64,000 bases of DNA from Methylocapsa acidiphila B2 (lineage in GTDB: Bacteria; Pseudomonadota; Alphaproteobacteria; Rhizobiales; Beijerinckiaceae), in the NCBI RefSeq assembly GCF_000427445.1, contig NZ_KE386496.1, positions 1-64,000 on the forward strand, written 5' to 3'. The position numbers and the translations under genes were made by a program. Positions 46,939 through 55,836 of the stretch are shown here, in pieces (within the stretch, counting starts at the first letter, position 1; each line of letters opens with the position of its first letter). Below the pieces are notes generated by a model. The model had not been told where the DNA came from. It did no database searches and was given only the letters and a program-made list of their open reading frames with translations.

Positions 46939-49389
46939 TCAGTGTTTTGGCTGAGCCCCTGCGACGCCGAGGCCGGCGCAGACGGTCGCTCGAACTCTTC
47001 GCCGCGCCTGATCCTCGTTTTCGCCGTCGCGCCGGGCCACGGGGAAGGCGCTGTCCGGTTTCAGAAGATCCTGTAGGATCGCGCCTTTCATGATGTGGAA
47101 TCCTAGCGCTCGATAGGCCTCGAGCTGTTCTTCTCCGAAAAATTGATCGCCCGTGGTCTCATGTGGGAAGCTCGGATTGAGGCGCTTGTAATCCAAAATA
47201 TAATCGCTTTCATCGCCGCTGAGCGAGGCTTTGACGTATATCAGGACGCCGGTCTGGGCGACGCCATTGGCGTCGGGCCCATATTGGATCTCGCCGGCGG
47301 CCCAATGCGGCCCTGGTGCGCTCGGAATGTCGGAGCCGTCCGCCGCCGCCTTGACGAAAGCCGCATTCACGGCGAGCGAGCGGTAGCGGATCGCCGGCCA
47401 AGGCAAGTCGATGGTGACGCCGAGGTCTATGCGGGCGTAGCGCTCGAGGATCAGAAACGAGCCGAAGCCTAAATTCGGGTCCGCCTCGGCGTCGACCACG
47501 AAAATCACCTCGCAACGCCGCTTCAAAAGGGAATAGAGGCCGAGATTTTCAATATGGCCGCCGTCGGTCAAATAGACGGTCGCGCTTTTCTCGGTGATCC
47601 AGCTGAACATCTCCTTGAACAGAAGGAAGCTTCGCACGTCGAAGAGCCGGCTGATCCATGTCCTGCGGCCTGTGACGTAGCGCGGATTGCGCAGCCAATA
47701 ACCGAGGCGAATATTGAGCACGGTGAGCGTGAAAGCCAGCGGCTTGATCGTCTCCGCGCCCATATTGGGCGAGAGCGCCGCCGCGGAAATCGCCATGGCG
47801 CTGCCGAGATCCAGCGCCGCTTCCTCCTGCTCTATGTTGCGCGTCCCGACATAGCCGGTTGCCTCGCTGCCGGTATATTCCGGTGTGAAGACGAAGAAAT
47901 CGGCGTTTCGGCCGCGCTTGTTGGCGTATTGCGACCCCTCGATGTTCAAGGCTGCGTTGACGATCGGATAGGGGCAAAGATTCGTGTCGATCTGATGCAG
48001 CTTGGGCTCGTAAGCTTGCAGGTCGCCGTATTTCTCGTCGCGCAAGGCGGGATTGGTATTGAACAGAAACGCCTTGGCGAGCCGGTCGCGGTAGAGCCGA
48101 TAGAGCGATGTCGCGTTGGGATCTATAAGGGTCGCCGCGCTCCCCATGATCGCCGCCGCGACCAAGTAGAGCCATGGGATCGAGGGCTGGTCGAGTCCGG
48201 CGAAGGACAACAAAAGATAGAGCAGCCACAAGAATGAGGGGATGACGATGGCGGCGAACCAAAGAGCCGCCATGGCGGCGATCTTCTTGAGCCAAGGCGC
48301 CCAGCCTGTGGCCTTTTTGGACAGGGCGACAATATCGCCGAAATATTTCGTAAAAAGAGCGAAGGCGGCGCCGATTGGCGCGAGGATGGGCGTTAGATAG
48401 ACGAACCATCCATGCAGGAGCGCGCCGATGCAATCTCCCGAAAGGGTCCAGACGGTGCAAACCGATCGATAGGACGGCGATCCGAGCGCGCGCGCCGCGA
48501 CCATCGACCGCAGGATGAAGGGCTGCGTCTCGAACACCAATGTAATTAGGGTGACGAAGAAGAGGATCTTGGAAAATGTAGCGAGGCCGCCGCGCAATTC
48601 GGCGCTCTCGACGGTGCGTCGTCTCGCCGTGAACGCCGCCTGCCAGAAATGTGACGTCGAAATCGATTTGGCGAAGGCCCAAAAGATCAGAAAGATGAGG
48701 TTCAGCGCCGCGACGATTGCCGTGAACCAGAAGCCATGGAGCCCCCAAAGCGGCGTCGAGGTCGCGATCCCCTGAGCGGCGAGAGCGTCGGCGAGATTCC
48801 AGCCAAGAAAACGCGGCTGATCGAGCGAGGCGGCGGTTGGGTGGCTAGCGAGGGTGAGCCAAGCGAAAAACAAAAGGATCGGCGCGAGGATGAGCGCGTT
48901 GGCGACAAGGCCGCGGCCGATGATTCCCAGTGCGGTGACGATGTCGAGGGCGCCGTGCGGAATGAGATAGTTGGAAAAGTCGCGGACGTGCCTGACTGAA
49001 TCTGTGTCCGAGAAATCGCCGGCCTTGGGGCTCGTGAAGGGAAATTGGCCCTTGGAGCTCTGCGTCGCCGCGGTCAGCGAACAGCCGATGTAGCCTCCCC
49101 CGGACACGGTCGAAAGATAGTCGATCCCTTCAAGGCCCGAAAAGGCTTGCAGACCCTGCAAGGCGCCGAGCCCGAAGGAAGCTGATCGGATGCCGCCGCC
49201 CGAAAGCGCGACGCCGGTAAAGGACTTGTAGCCCGTCCGATCCCTTTTGTTCTTGAAGGAGTCGCGCCGCCGTTTGACGGCTGCTTCTTCGGCCTTGCAA
49301 ACAGGACTCGGCAAATAGCCGGTTCTGCATAGGTTTGGATCATGGGCGTCGACATAGGCATGGTCGCCGCGCTCGGGCTCCTCAGGCAT
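46939..49389 (-). CDS. membrane-embedded patatin-like phospholipase
   Basis: An 816-residue protein with a split patatin domain. The oxyanion motif LSGGGIRSASFG and the nucleophile in STVSGGGYIG lie near the N-terminus, the catalytic Asp in DGGHIENLGLYSLL near the C-terminus. Between them lie at least six hydrophobic segments, such as LILAPILLFFAWLTLA, FWFTAIVAALNLIFLIFWAF and WFAAIVIPSFLWLLYLLLSF. This puts the hydrolase at a membrane. GGAGGA before the ATG at 49389 supports the start; an upstream ATG at 49464 is less likely. The role may be lipid remodelling, but nothing here shows it. Confidence 0.85.
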   Translation of the reverse strand: MPEEPERGDHAYVDAHDPNLCRTGYLPSPVCKAEEAAVKRRRDSFKNKRDRTGYKSFTGVALSGGGIRSASFGLGALQGLQAFSGLEGIDYLSTVSGGGYIGCSLTAATQSSKGQFPFTSPKAGDFSDTDSVRHVRDFSNYLIPHGALDIVTALGIIGRGLVANALILAPILLFFAWLTLASHPTAASLDQPRFLGWNLADALAAQGIATSTPLWGLHGFWFTAIVAALNLIFLIFWAFAKSISTSHFWQAAFTARRRTVESAELRGGLATFSKILFFVTLITLVFETQPFILRSMVAARALGSPSYRSVCTVWTLSGDCIGALLHGWFVYLTPILAPIGAAFALFTKYFGDIVALSKKATGWAPWLKKIAAMAALWFAAIVIPSFLWLLYLLLSFAGLDQPSIPWLYLVAAAIMGSAATLIDPNATSLYRLYRDRLAKAFLFNTNPALRDEKYGDLQAYEPKLHQIDTNLCPYPIVNAALNIEGSQYANKRGRNADFFVFTPEYTGSEATGYVGTRNIEQEEAALDLGSAMAISAAALSPNMGAETIKPLAFTLTVLNIRLGYWLRNPRYVTGRRTWISRLFDVRSFLLFKEMFSWITEKSATVYLTDGGHIENLGLYSLLKRRCEVIFVVDAEADPNLGFGSFLILERYARIDLGVTIDLPWPAIRYRSLAVNAAFVKAAADGSDIPSAPGPHWAAGEIQYGPDANGVAQTGVLIYVKASLSGDESDYILDYKRLNPSFPHETTGDQFFGEEQLEAYRALGFHIMKGAILQDLLKPDSAFPVARRDGENEDQARRRVRATVCAGLGVAGAQPKH

Positions 49390-49615
49390 GGCGTCCTCCG
49401 TTCCTGTCGGCCGTGAAAGAATGCCCGCGAGATCAATGCGACGTGGAGACGGGCCGATCAGCATTATGGCTGGGACGAATTTCGATCGGCTGGAGCAGGC
49501 TGCCTAGGGCGCGTGGTTGCGCCTTTTCGGTCATGCAACTCCGATTCTACATGCGCGCCTCGCAGGACCGACAGATTCAATCAATGCTACGCCGGCCGAC
49601 CGCGCCTGGCAAGAA

Positions 49616-49654
49616 CGAACGCGCCGCAACGGTCGGCCCGTTGCGGCGCGTTCG
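49616..49654 (-). terminator. perfect 17-bp hairpin, probable terminator
   Basis: CGAACGCGCCGCAACGG at 49616-49632 pairs perfectly with CCGTTGCGGCGCGTTCG at 49638-49654 around TCGGC. It lies 22 bases past the end of the phytase-like gene on the minus strand. The sequence after it on that strand, TTCGTTCTTG, is only mildly T-rich, so an intrinsic terminator is likely but not certain. Confidence 0.6.
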
Positions 49655-49676
49655 CTCATTCCGGGGCCTTGATCTA

Positions 49677-51233
49677 CTACCTCGGTCGGTCGTCGGACGG
49701 GCGCGGGGGATCATAAGTCGGCAAAGTGACGCGATACGCTAGGATGAGCGTGTCGACATTGGCGCCCGAAGCGTCCTGATAGGCCTGTCCCGCCATGAAG
49801 CCCTGCTGGGTGATGAAGTCGTTATCGCTGGCGACAAAGATAAAATAGTCTTGCGGGAAATCGCGGTCGCCGACCGGCGCGACTGCGATGCTCTCCCATT
49901 TTTCATATAAGTCGTTTTTGTCGTTGGGGAGGCCGTTATGCAACCCGAACTTGTTCAGCTGGGCATTGTCGTTGATGTCGAGAAACTTCTGATACGCGGC
50001 CGGCGTGATGGAGCTGTTGAGGACGCCGAGTGGCGCGATCGAACCGGTTGGCTCATCATAGGCGGAACCGCCGATATTTGTGGCGTGTGAAATGTCGATG
50101 AGGTCTATGCTGCGGTAGACCGACGCCGGATTGCTGGTCGTGAAGCCGGCGCTGCTGTCCCTAGCGAGCACGAGGAACTGATGATCGTTGAGGGCGAAGA
50201 GCTCGCTCTGCGCGGCGATCAGGAGCTTGGTCTTCTTGGTCGTCTGATCTTGGTAAAGCGGCAGCTGAACCACATATTCGCCTACCAGCCTCGGCGCGCG
50301 CCCGCTGATGTCGTAGGCGAGAAGCCTGGTGTTGCGCCGCGTCGTCTTGGTGTTGCTCGTGTCGAGGTCCTGAATGAGCGCGCTCTGCAGCAGCGCGAAC
50401 AGGGTTCGGCGGTCCGGGCTCATGGCGAGCCCCTCAAGTCCTTGATTGTTCTGCCTGCCTGAGACCGGATTGCCGGGATCCGGATTATATGTGACCCCCA
50501 CTGGCGGGCTGTTGGCGGAAAAATTCTCGACAATTGCCCCGGCGCTGTTTTTTCGCCTCGGGATGAAAGCTTCCGGCGGACGAATCGCTCCCAGAAGCTT
50601 GCCCGTGAGGCTATAATGGTAAATGTAGGGGCCATATTCCTCGCTGACCCAAACCGTCCCATCGCCGGGATAGACCACAGCCTCGTCGTCTACGCTGATA
50701 TGGCCGTTCGACGCGATCGGAAGATCCGGAAAAGGCGCCTGCGCCGGCCTGACGCCGGCGGGATCCAGCCCGGTCGTGGCCCCGCCATTGAACAGGATCG
50801 ACGTGTTGTAATTCAAAATGATCTGATTCTGATTGGCGGTGCTCGTTCCATAGAACGGCTTGAACGTGAGCTCGAAGCGCTGCAGGCGGCCGCGAAAATC
50901 CGTTGTTCCTTGCGTGTTCCAGCCGCGATCCGGCAACGCGTAGAGATCGCCGCGATAGCCGCCGCCCCAATTGCTCGTCCAGCTGTGCAGATTGAGCGCC
51001 ATGCCCGAGCCCCATCCGCCGAGCGTCTCGCTATAGCGATCGACCGCATTCGACGCGACGCGCCCGACGCCGACGAGGCCCTTATTGACGAAAGTGGCGT
51101 CTTCGAAGGTCACGGATTGCGCGGCGGCGGGCGTGGCCGTCAGGGCGGCTGCGGCGAGGAGGCTGAGCGCCGCCGCCCTCAACGCGGGGCGCATCGGGCG
51201 ACCCCGAGAAGAAGAAAATTGTTCTATCGTCAT
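49677..51233 (-). CDS. secreted esterase-like phytase-family protein
   Basis: The 518-residue protein has a signal peptide (MRPALRAAALSLLAAAALTA... to PAAAQS) inside a start at ATG 51233, preceded by GGAGA. The mature part looks like a beta-propeller with repeated blades; recognisable segments are RGDLYALPDRGWN, YGPYIYHYSLTGKLLG, NQGLEGLAMSPDRRTLFALLQS and FVLARDSSAGFTT. These resemble proteins grouped as esterase-like activity of phytase. It is probably periplasmic or secreted. Its substrate is unknown. A strong hairpin follows the stop. Confidence 0.82.
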   Translation of the reverse strand: MTIEQFSSSRGRPMRPALRAAALSLLAAAALTATPAAAQSVTFEDATFVNKGLVGVGRVASNAVDRYSETLGGWGSGMALNLHSWTSNWGGGYRGDLYALPDRGWNTQGTTDFRGRLQRFELTFKPFYGTSTANQNQIILNYNTSILFNGGATTGLDPAGVRPAQAPFPDLPIASNGHISVDDEAVVYPGDGTVWVSEEYGPYIYHYSLTGKLLGAIRPPEAFIPRRKNSAGAIVENFSANSPPVGVTYNPDPGNPVSGRQNNQGLEGLAMSPDRRTLFALLQSALIQDLDTSNTKTTRRNTRLLAYDISGRAPRLVGEYVVQLPLYQDQTTKKTKLLIAAQSELFALNDHQFLVLARDSSAGFTTSNPASVYRSIDLIDISHATNIGGSAYDEPTGSIAPLGVLNSSITPAAYQKFLDINDNAQLNKFGLHNGLPNDKNDLYEKWESIAVAPVGDRDFPQDYFIFVASDNDFITQQGFMAGQAYQDASGANVDTLILAYRVTLPTYDPPRPSDDRPR

Positions 51234-51446
51234 ATGGTTGTCTCCGGCGGAGGTCTTTGGGCCGCCTGTAGCGAGTTTCAAGAGGGCTTAAAGCCAATGT
51301 GCGCGAGGCCAATGTCTGACTGAGGAGAGCGCTTGACCGAGCGCGAGACGAATGCGTTGGCCGGCGCCCGAACCTTCAGGACGCCTGTGGCTGTCGCCGC
51401 AACGGTCTGCCTGCTCAGTTCTAGTCATGCTTGCATGTCAATTATA

Positions 51447-52736
51447 TTACGGAGACTTCGGGAGACTCGGTTGGCTGCTTCGAGGGTCGGGCGTTCCCAT
51501 GCGCGTCGATGAGAAGAGCCAATTCACGACGCCAGCTCCGGCCGCGGCGCCGGTCGCGAAACAGGCTTGCAACAGATAGCCGCCTGTCGGGGCCTCCCAG
51601 TCGATCATTTCGCCGGCGACAAAGACTCCCGGACGATTGACCAGCATGAACCGCGAGTCGATTTCCGTGAAAGTGATCCCTCCCGCCGTCGAGATCGCTC
51701 TTTCGATCGGGGCCACGCCGATGAGCCGCAGCGGCGCGGCGTGGATCAGTTTTGCGAGTTGCGACGCGTTCATGGAGGACAAGCGCTCTGGCCCTTCGCC
51801 CGCGGACTCGTGAAGAAGGCCGATGGCGACGGGTTGAAGCCGGATCGACTTGCGGAGAAAGGTCGCAAGCGACTGTTTGGCCGGCCGCAGAGCGATTTCC
51901 GCCTCTAGGGTTGTGAGGCCGAGATCAGGACGAAGATTGATCTCGACAATGGCCTCGCCGGAGGCCGCAATGGCGTCGCGCATCTGCGCCGACAAGGCGT
52001 AGACGCCGCCGCCTTCGATCCCCGTCCGTGTGACGAGCGCTTCGCCGCGCGCCGACCGCCCGTCGAAGGACAGCTCGATATTCTTGAGCGGCTCGCCTTC
52101 GAAGCGCGTCCGGAAAATGTCGGACCAGCTGACGAGGAAGCCGCAATTGGCCGGCTTCAAGGGGCTCACTTCGATCACGTTTCGCCGCATGGTCTCGGCC
52201 CAGCTGGCGTCGGAGCCGAAGCGCGGCCAGCTTGCGCCGCCCAAAGCGAGCACCGTCGCCTCCGCCCGGACTTCGACCAAGCCGCCAGGGGCGACGAAGC
52301 GCAGAAGGCCGGCCTCATCCCACCCCGTCCATTGATGGCGCAGCGAAAATACGACGCCCTTGGACTTTAGCCGCGCAATCCAGGCGCGCAGCAGGGGCGA
52401 GGCTCTGAAGGCGGTCGGAAAGATGCGGCCGCTCGATCCGACGAAGGTCGTCTGGCCGAGGCTCTCGCACCAGTTCCTCAGGGCCTCCGGCGGGAAGCTT
52501 TCGATCGCGGGACGAAGCCGCGTTGCGGCGGCGCCGTAGCGCGCGAGCAAGAGCTCGATATTTTCGCTGTGTGTGAGGTTCAGGCCGCCGCGGCCCGCGA
52601 GCAGGAGCTTTCGGCCCGGCGCGGCCATGCGATCGTAGACGGTCACGGTCGCGCCGCCGTCCGCCGCGGCCTCGGCCGCCATCAGCCCAGCGGGGCCGGC
52701 GCCGATGACGACGACGTGAGGGAGGGTTGCAGGCAT
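51447..52736 (-). CDS. BaiN/PP_4765-family NAD(P)/FAD-dependent oxidoreductase
   Basis: A 429-residue flavoprotein with FAD-binding motif VVVIGAGPAGLMAAEAAADGG, the family-specific GRKLLLAGRGGLNLTHSE and a C-terminal GVFVAGEMIDWEAPTGGYLLQACFATG. These match the HI0933/BaiN-like group (PP_4765 subfamily). Such proteins are widespread and mostly uncharacterised. It is divergent from the Ogt-type gene. The last 20 residues are non-conserved. Confidence 0.88.
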   Translation of the reverse strand: MPATLPHVVVIGAGPAGLMAAEAAADGGATVTVYDRMAAPGRKLLLAGRGGLNLTHSENIELLLARYGAAATRLRPAIESFPPEALRNWCESLGQTTFVGSSGRIFPTAFRASPLLRAWIARLKSKGVVFSLRHQWTGWDEAGLLRFVAPGGLVEVRAEATVLALGGASWPRFGSDASWAETMRRNVIEVSPLKPANCGFLVSWSDIFRTRFEGEPLKNIELSFDGRSARGEALVTRTGIEGGGVYALSAQMRDAIAASGEAIVEINLRPDLGLTTLEAEIALRPAKQSLATFLRKSIRLQPVAIGLLHESAGEGPERLSSMNASQLAKLIHAAPLRLIGVAPIERAISTAGGITFTEIDSRFMLVNRPGVFVAGEMIDWEAPTGGYLLQACFATGAAAGAGVVNWLFSSTRMGTPDPRSSQPSLPKSP

Positions 52737-52909
52737 ATCGCCTCTTTATCCGGTTCCGCGGGCTTGATAGGGTTTATCCCGCCAGAAGGCGTCGAGCGCG
52801 GCGTCGCGAAAAGTTCGATTCGCATCGAGACGACGAGCGATGGCCTGACGCCCAGAGGCCATGACGCAGCTTCGGGCGCAGCGCAAGCGGGACGAGGAAG
52901 GGGCTGACT

Positions 52910-53572
52910 ATGACGTCGTCTGTAACACATATTGTCGCGGCCTTAGCGCCCTTGCCGCCGCGCGCCGGCTTCCGCGCCGAGTCGTCGAGCGCCGCCTGCG
53001 CCGGCCAAGGATTTATTCTCTTCGATACGGCGTTTGGACCTTGCTGCGTGGTTTGGGGCCCCCGGGGACTCCTTGGCTTGCAGCTGCCGGAAGGATGCGA
53101 GCGCGAGACCCGCGCGCGCATCCTGCAGCGGTTCCCGGACGCGCGTGAGGCGCTGCCGCCGGTTGACGCGCAGCAGGCGCGCGACGGCGTCATCGCGCTC
53201 TTGCGCGGCGAGGCGGCTGATTTTTCCGGAGTGGCGCTCGATCTCGACGGCGCGCCCGCGTTCCATCGTCGCGTCTATGAGGCTGCGCGCGCGATCCCTC
53301 GGGGCGCGACGGCGTCCTATGGCGAAATCGCAGCTCGGCTCGGCGCGCCAGGCGCTGCCCGTGCGGTCGGGCAGGCGCTCGCGCGCAACCCTTTCCTCCT
53401 CATCGTTCCCTGCCACCGGGTGCTCGGCGCCGGCGGCAAGCTCGGCGGCTTCTCGGCGCATGGCGGGGTTGCGACCAAGCAGCGCCTCCTCGCCGTCGAA
53501 GGAGTCGATCTAATTCGCGCCGCGAAAGTCTCTCGAGGCGCCAGGTCGCCGCGCGTTCCGCGACTGTCCTGA
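52910..53572 (+). CDS. ogt: methylated-DNA--protein-cysteine methyltransferase (Ogt-type)
   Basis: This suicide enzyme removes O6-methylguanine by transferring the methyl group to its own Cys. The acceptor Cys is C168 in LLIVPCHRVL. The DNA-binding wing ASYGEIAARLGAPGAARAVGQAL matches the family. The 220-residue protein is longer than the minimal fold because of N- and C-terminal extensions. GAGGAAGGGG precedes the ATG 52910. It lies divergent to the flavoprotein. Confidence 0.9.
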   Translation: MTSSVTHIVAALAPLPPRAGFRAESSSAACAGQGFILFDTAFGPCCVVWGPRGLLGLQLPEGCERETRARILQRFPDAREALPPVDAQQARDGVIALLRGEAADFSGVALDLDGAPAFHRRVYEAARAIPRGATASYGEIAARLGAPGAARAVGQALARNPFLLIVPCHRVLGAGGKLGGFSAHGGVATKQRLLAVEGVDLIRAAKVSRGARSPRVPRLS

Positions 53573-53670
53573 GTGTCGGCTCGGCGCGTTTGCGCAGCTC
53601 CAGCCTTCGGCCTATCAACGCCGGCGTGACGCCGTAGGCTCGCGGGTCATCTGATCCAAAGGAGAAATGC

Positions 53671-54213
53671 TTGCCTGATTCCGCCGAGCTGGACCGCCTC
53701 GTTTTGCGCGAGAGCGACGAGACGGACATTCCCGCCATCACGGCGATTTATCGACAGGCCGTCCTCACCGGTTGCTCGACCCTGGAAATCGAACCGCCGA
53801 GCGAGGCCGAAATGAAGATCAGACGGCGCCTCTTGCTCGCGGCGAATTATCCTTTTCTTGTCGCCGAAAGCGACGGCAAGGTAGTGGGCTTCGCCTTCGC
53901 GAATCTGTACCGCCAGCGCCCAGCCTATGCAAAGACCGTCGAAAATTCGATCTATGTGCGCGAGGGCGTTCAGGGCCGAGGCGTGGGCGCCAGGCTGTTG
54001 AGTGCGCTGATCGCCGAGACCTCGTCACGAGGATTTCGCCAAATGATCGCCGTCATCGGCGACGCGGCCAATGAAGGATCGATCCGGCTGCACGCGAAAT
54101 TGGGCTTCGCCATTGTCGGCCGTCTCGGCGCAGTCGGCGCCAAGCAGGGGCGTTGGCTGGACACGGTCCTGATGCAGTTGCCGCTCGGCGTGGACGAGCG
54201 CCAATCTTCTTGA
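53671..54213 (+). CDS. GNAT-family N-acetyltransferase
   Basis: The 180-residue protein shows the acetyl-CoA site VREGVQGRGVGARLLSALI and a C-terminal HAKLGFAIVGRLGAVGAKQGRWLD, close to phosphinothricin-acetyltransferase-type enzymes. The start is TTG 53671, with AAAGGAG seven bases upstream; an ATG at 53667 is in another frame and stops quickly. The acetyl acceptor is unknown. It stands alone in a small gap between ogt and mic60. Confidence 0.87.
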   Translation: MPDSAELDRLVLRESDETDIPAITAIYRQAVLTGCSTLEIEPPSEAEMKIRRRLLLAANYPFLVAESDGKVVGFAFANLYRQRPAYAKTVENSIYVREGVQGRGVGARLLSALIAETSSRGFRQMIAVIGDAANEGSIRLHAKLGFAIVGRLGAVGAKQGRWLDTVLMQLPLGVDERQSS

Positions 54214-54434
54214 GCGAATGCGTTCTGGTCGGCGCCCTGGCGAGCGCATAGCGCCCGCCGCGCGGACCGCCGATGTAAAAAAGAACAAGATCGCTATTTC
54301 TATGCCTATATCGTCGGATCAAACTAAATCTGATGATTCTACGAAGATTTTGCCGACTCGCGAGCAGTTGATCGCGTCCGGCGTTGCGAAAAGTGGCTGG
54401 GTCCTTTACAAAGACGCAAAAACGAGGGTGTGGG

Positions 54435-55790
54435 ATGGCTGGAGATCAGGACGACCGTTCACACGCGAAAGCCGATGAGGCGATCTCCGGCGAACGCCAT
54501 CTGACGCCGCTGTCGCCCGAGAGCAAATCGGAAACCTCCGCCGCGGCCAGCCAACCCGTCGACGAGACGCCTGTTAGCTCCGAGGCGTCTGAAAGTTTGG
54601 AAGCGCCGTCCGCAATCGAAGCCTCTGCCGACGAAGCGCATGCTGATGCGATCCATGCGGAGGCCGAATCGGTCGGTGCGGACAAGTCAGCAGTTGAAGG
54701 GGGAGGCGCGCCGACGGAGCCTAAGGCCGAAGGGGCGGGGACAGTGCGGCAGCGCTCGGCGATTTGGCCACTTGCCGCCGCGATCGTCATTGGGGCGATC
54801 CTCGCGGTCGGCGGCGCATTCCTCCTGCGTTTCTTCGACAAATCCGGAACGGTCGCCGCTGACCTCTCGGGGCGGATCGCCAGTTTGAGCGAGCGGCTGG
54901 AGTCGACCGAGAAGAAGCTCGATTCGACCGAAAAGAAAATCGACGCCCTTGCGAACGCCGAGCGTGCGGCTGTCGCCGGCGTCGAGAGCCGGATCGGCGC
55001 GGCGGAAAGCGCCGCGAGCAAGACGGCGGCTGAGACCGCCGCGGCCCTGCGCGACGCGCAGAATAATTTTGCGGCGCGCTTATCCGCGCTCGTCAAGGCG
55101 CCGAATGGCGGCGCGGACGAGATCGTGGATCTTGGGCCGCTGCAAACGAGAATCGACTCGGTCGAAAAGAAGCTCGAAACGGTCGAGAACGCGCTCGCCG
55201 CGCCCAAGGCGGATGTGCGCGCGCAGCAGGATCGCGAGAACGTCGCCACTCAGCTCGAGCAGGGCGCCCATGCGCAAGCCGTCGCGATCGTGGCGGAAAG
55301 CCTTTTGCAAAAGGTCGATCGCGGCGTCGCGTTTCCGACCGAATTCGCCGCGCTGGAAAATTTGGGCCTTGGTCCGGCGCAACTCGCGGCCCTGCAGCCT
55401 TTCGCGGCGACGGGCGTCGTGAGCACGCGCAAATTGGCGGAACAATTTTCGGACGTCGCTTCGCAGGTGGCAGCAGCCGAGGAATCCGTTGAAGACAAGA
55501 ACTTGCTCGAGCGGCTGAAGCGGGAAGCGTCGCATCTCGTTCGCATTCGGCCTGTCGGCGACGTCGATGCGAGCGACGTTGACGCGCCGGCCCTCGTGGC
55601 GCGCATCGAAAACGCCCTTGCGCGTCTCGACATCGAAGAGGCCGTTGGCGTTTGGGCCCAGCTTCCCGCTTCCGCGAAGGCCAAGTCGCAGAGCTGGGCT
55701 GACGCAGCGAAGGCTCGGATCGACGCAGTCAACGCGGCGCGGTCGCTCGAAGCCGACGCTGTAGCGGCTCTCGGCAAGCCGAAGTCCTGA
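54435..55790 (+). CDS. Mic60/mitofilin-like inner membrane protein
   Basis: A 451-residue protein with an acidic, Ala-rich N-terminal stretch, one transmembrane helix at about residues 110-133 (WPLAAAIVIGAILAVGGAFLL), then a coiled coil (ERLESTEKKLDSTEKKIDAL) and a helical C-domain. This layout matches the alphaproteobacterial mitofilin homologues (COG4223) that lie beside hem genes. It is followed by hemY, as expected, but hemC and hemD, which usually precede it, are 48 kb away. It may shape the intracytoplasmic membrane; this is from knowledge of the family, not the sequence. Confidence 0.85.
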   Translation: MAGDQDDRSHAKADEAISGERHLTPLSPESKSETSAAASQPVDETPVSSEASESLEAPSAIEASADEAHADAIHAEAESVGADKSAVEGGGAPTEPKAEGAGTVRQRSAIWPLAAAIVIGAILAVGGAFLLRFFDKSGTVAADLSGRIASLSERLESTEKKLDSTEKKIDALANAERAAVAGVESRIGAAESAASKTAAETAAALRDAQNNFAARLSALVKAPNGGADEIVDLGPLQTRIDSVEKKLETVENALAAPKADVRAQQDRENVATQLEQGAHAQAVAIVAESLLQKVDRGVAFPTEFAALENLGLGPAQLAALQPFAATGVVSTRKLAEQFSDVASQVAAAEESVEDKNLLERLKREASHLVRIRPVGDVDASDVDAPALVARIENALARLDIEEAVGVWAQLPASAKAKSQSWADAAKARIDAVNAARSLEADAVAALGKPKS

Positions 55791-55836
55791 TCTCGCCGTC
55801 TCGAGATCTTGAACCGCATCCCACGACGAGAGAAAC

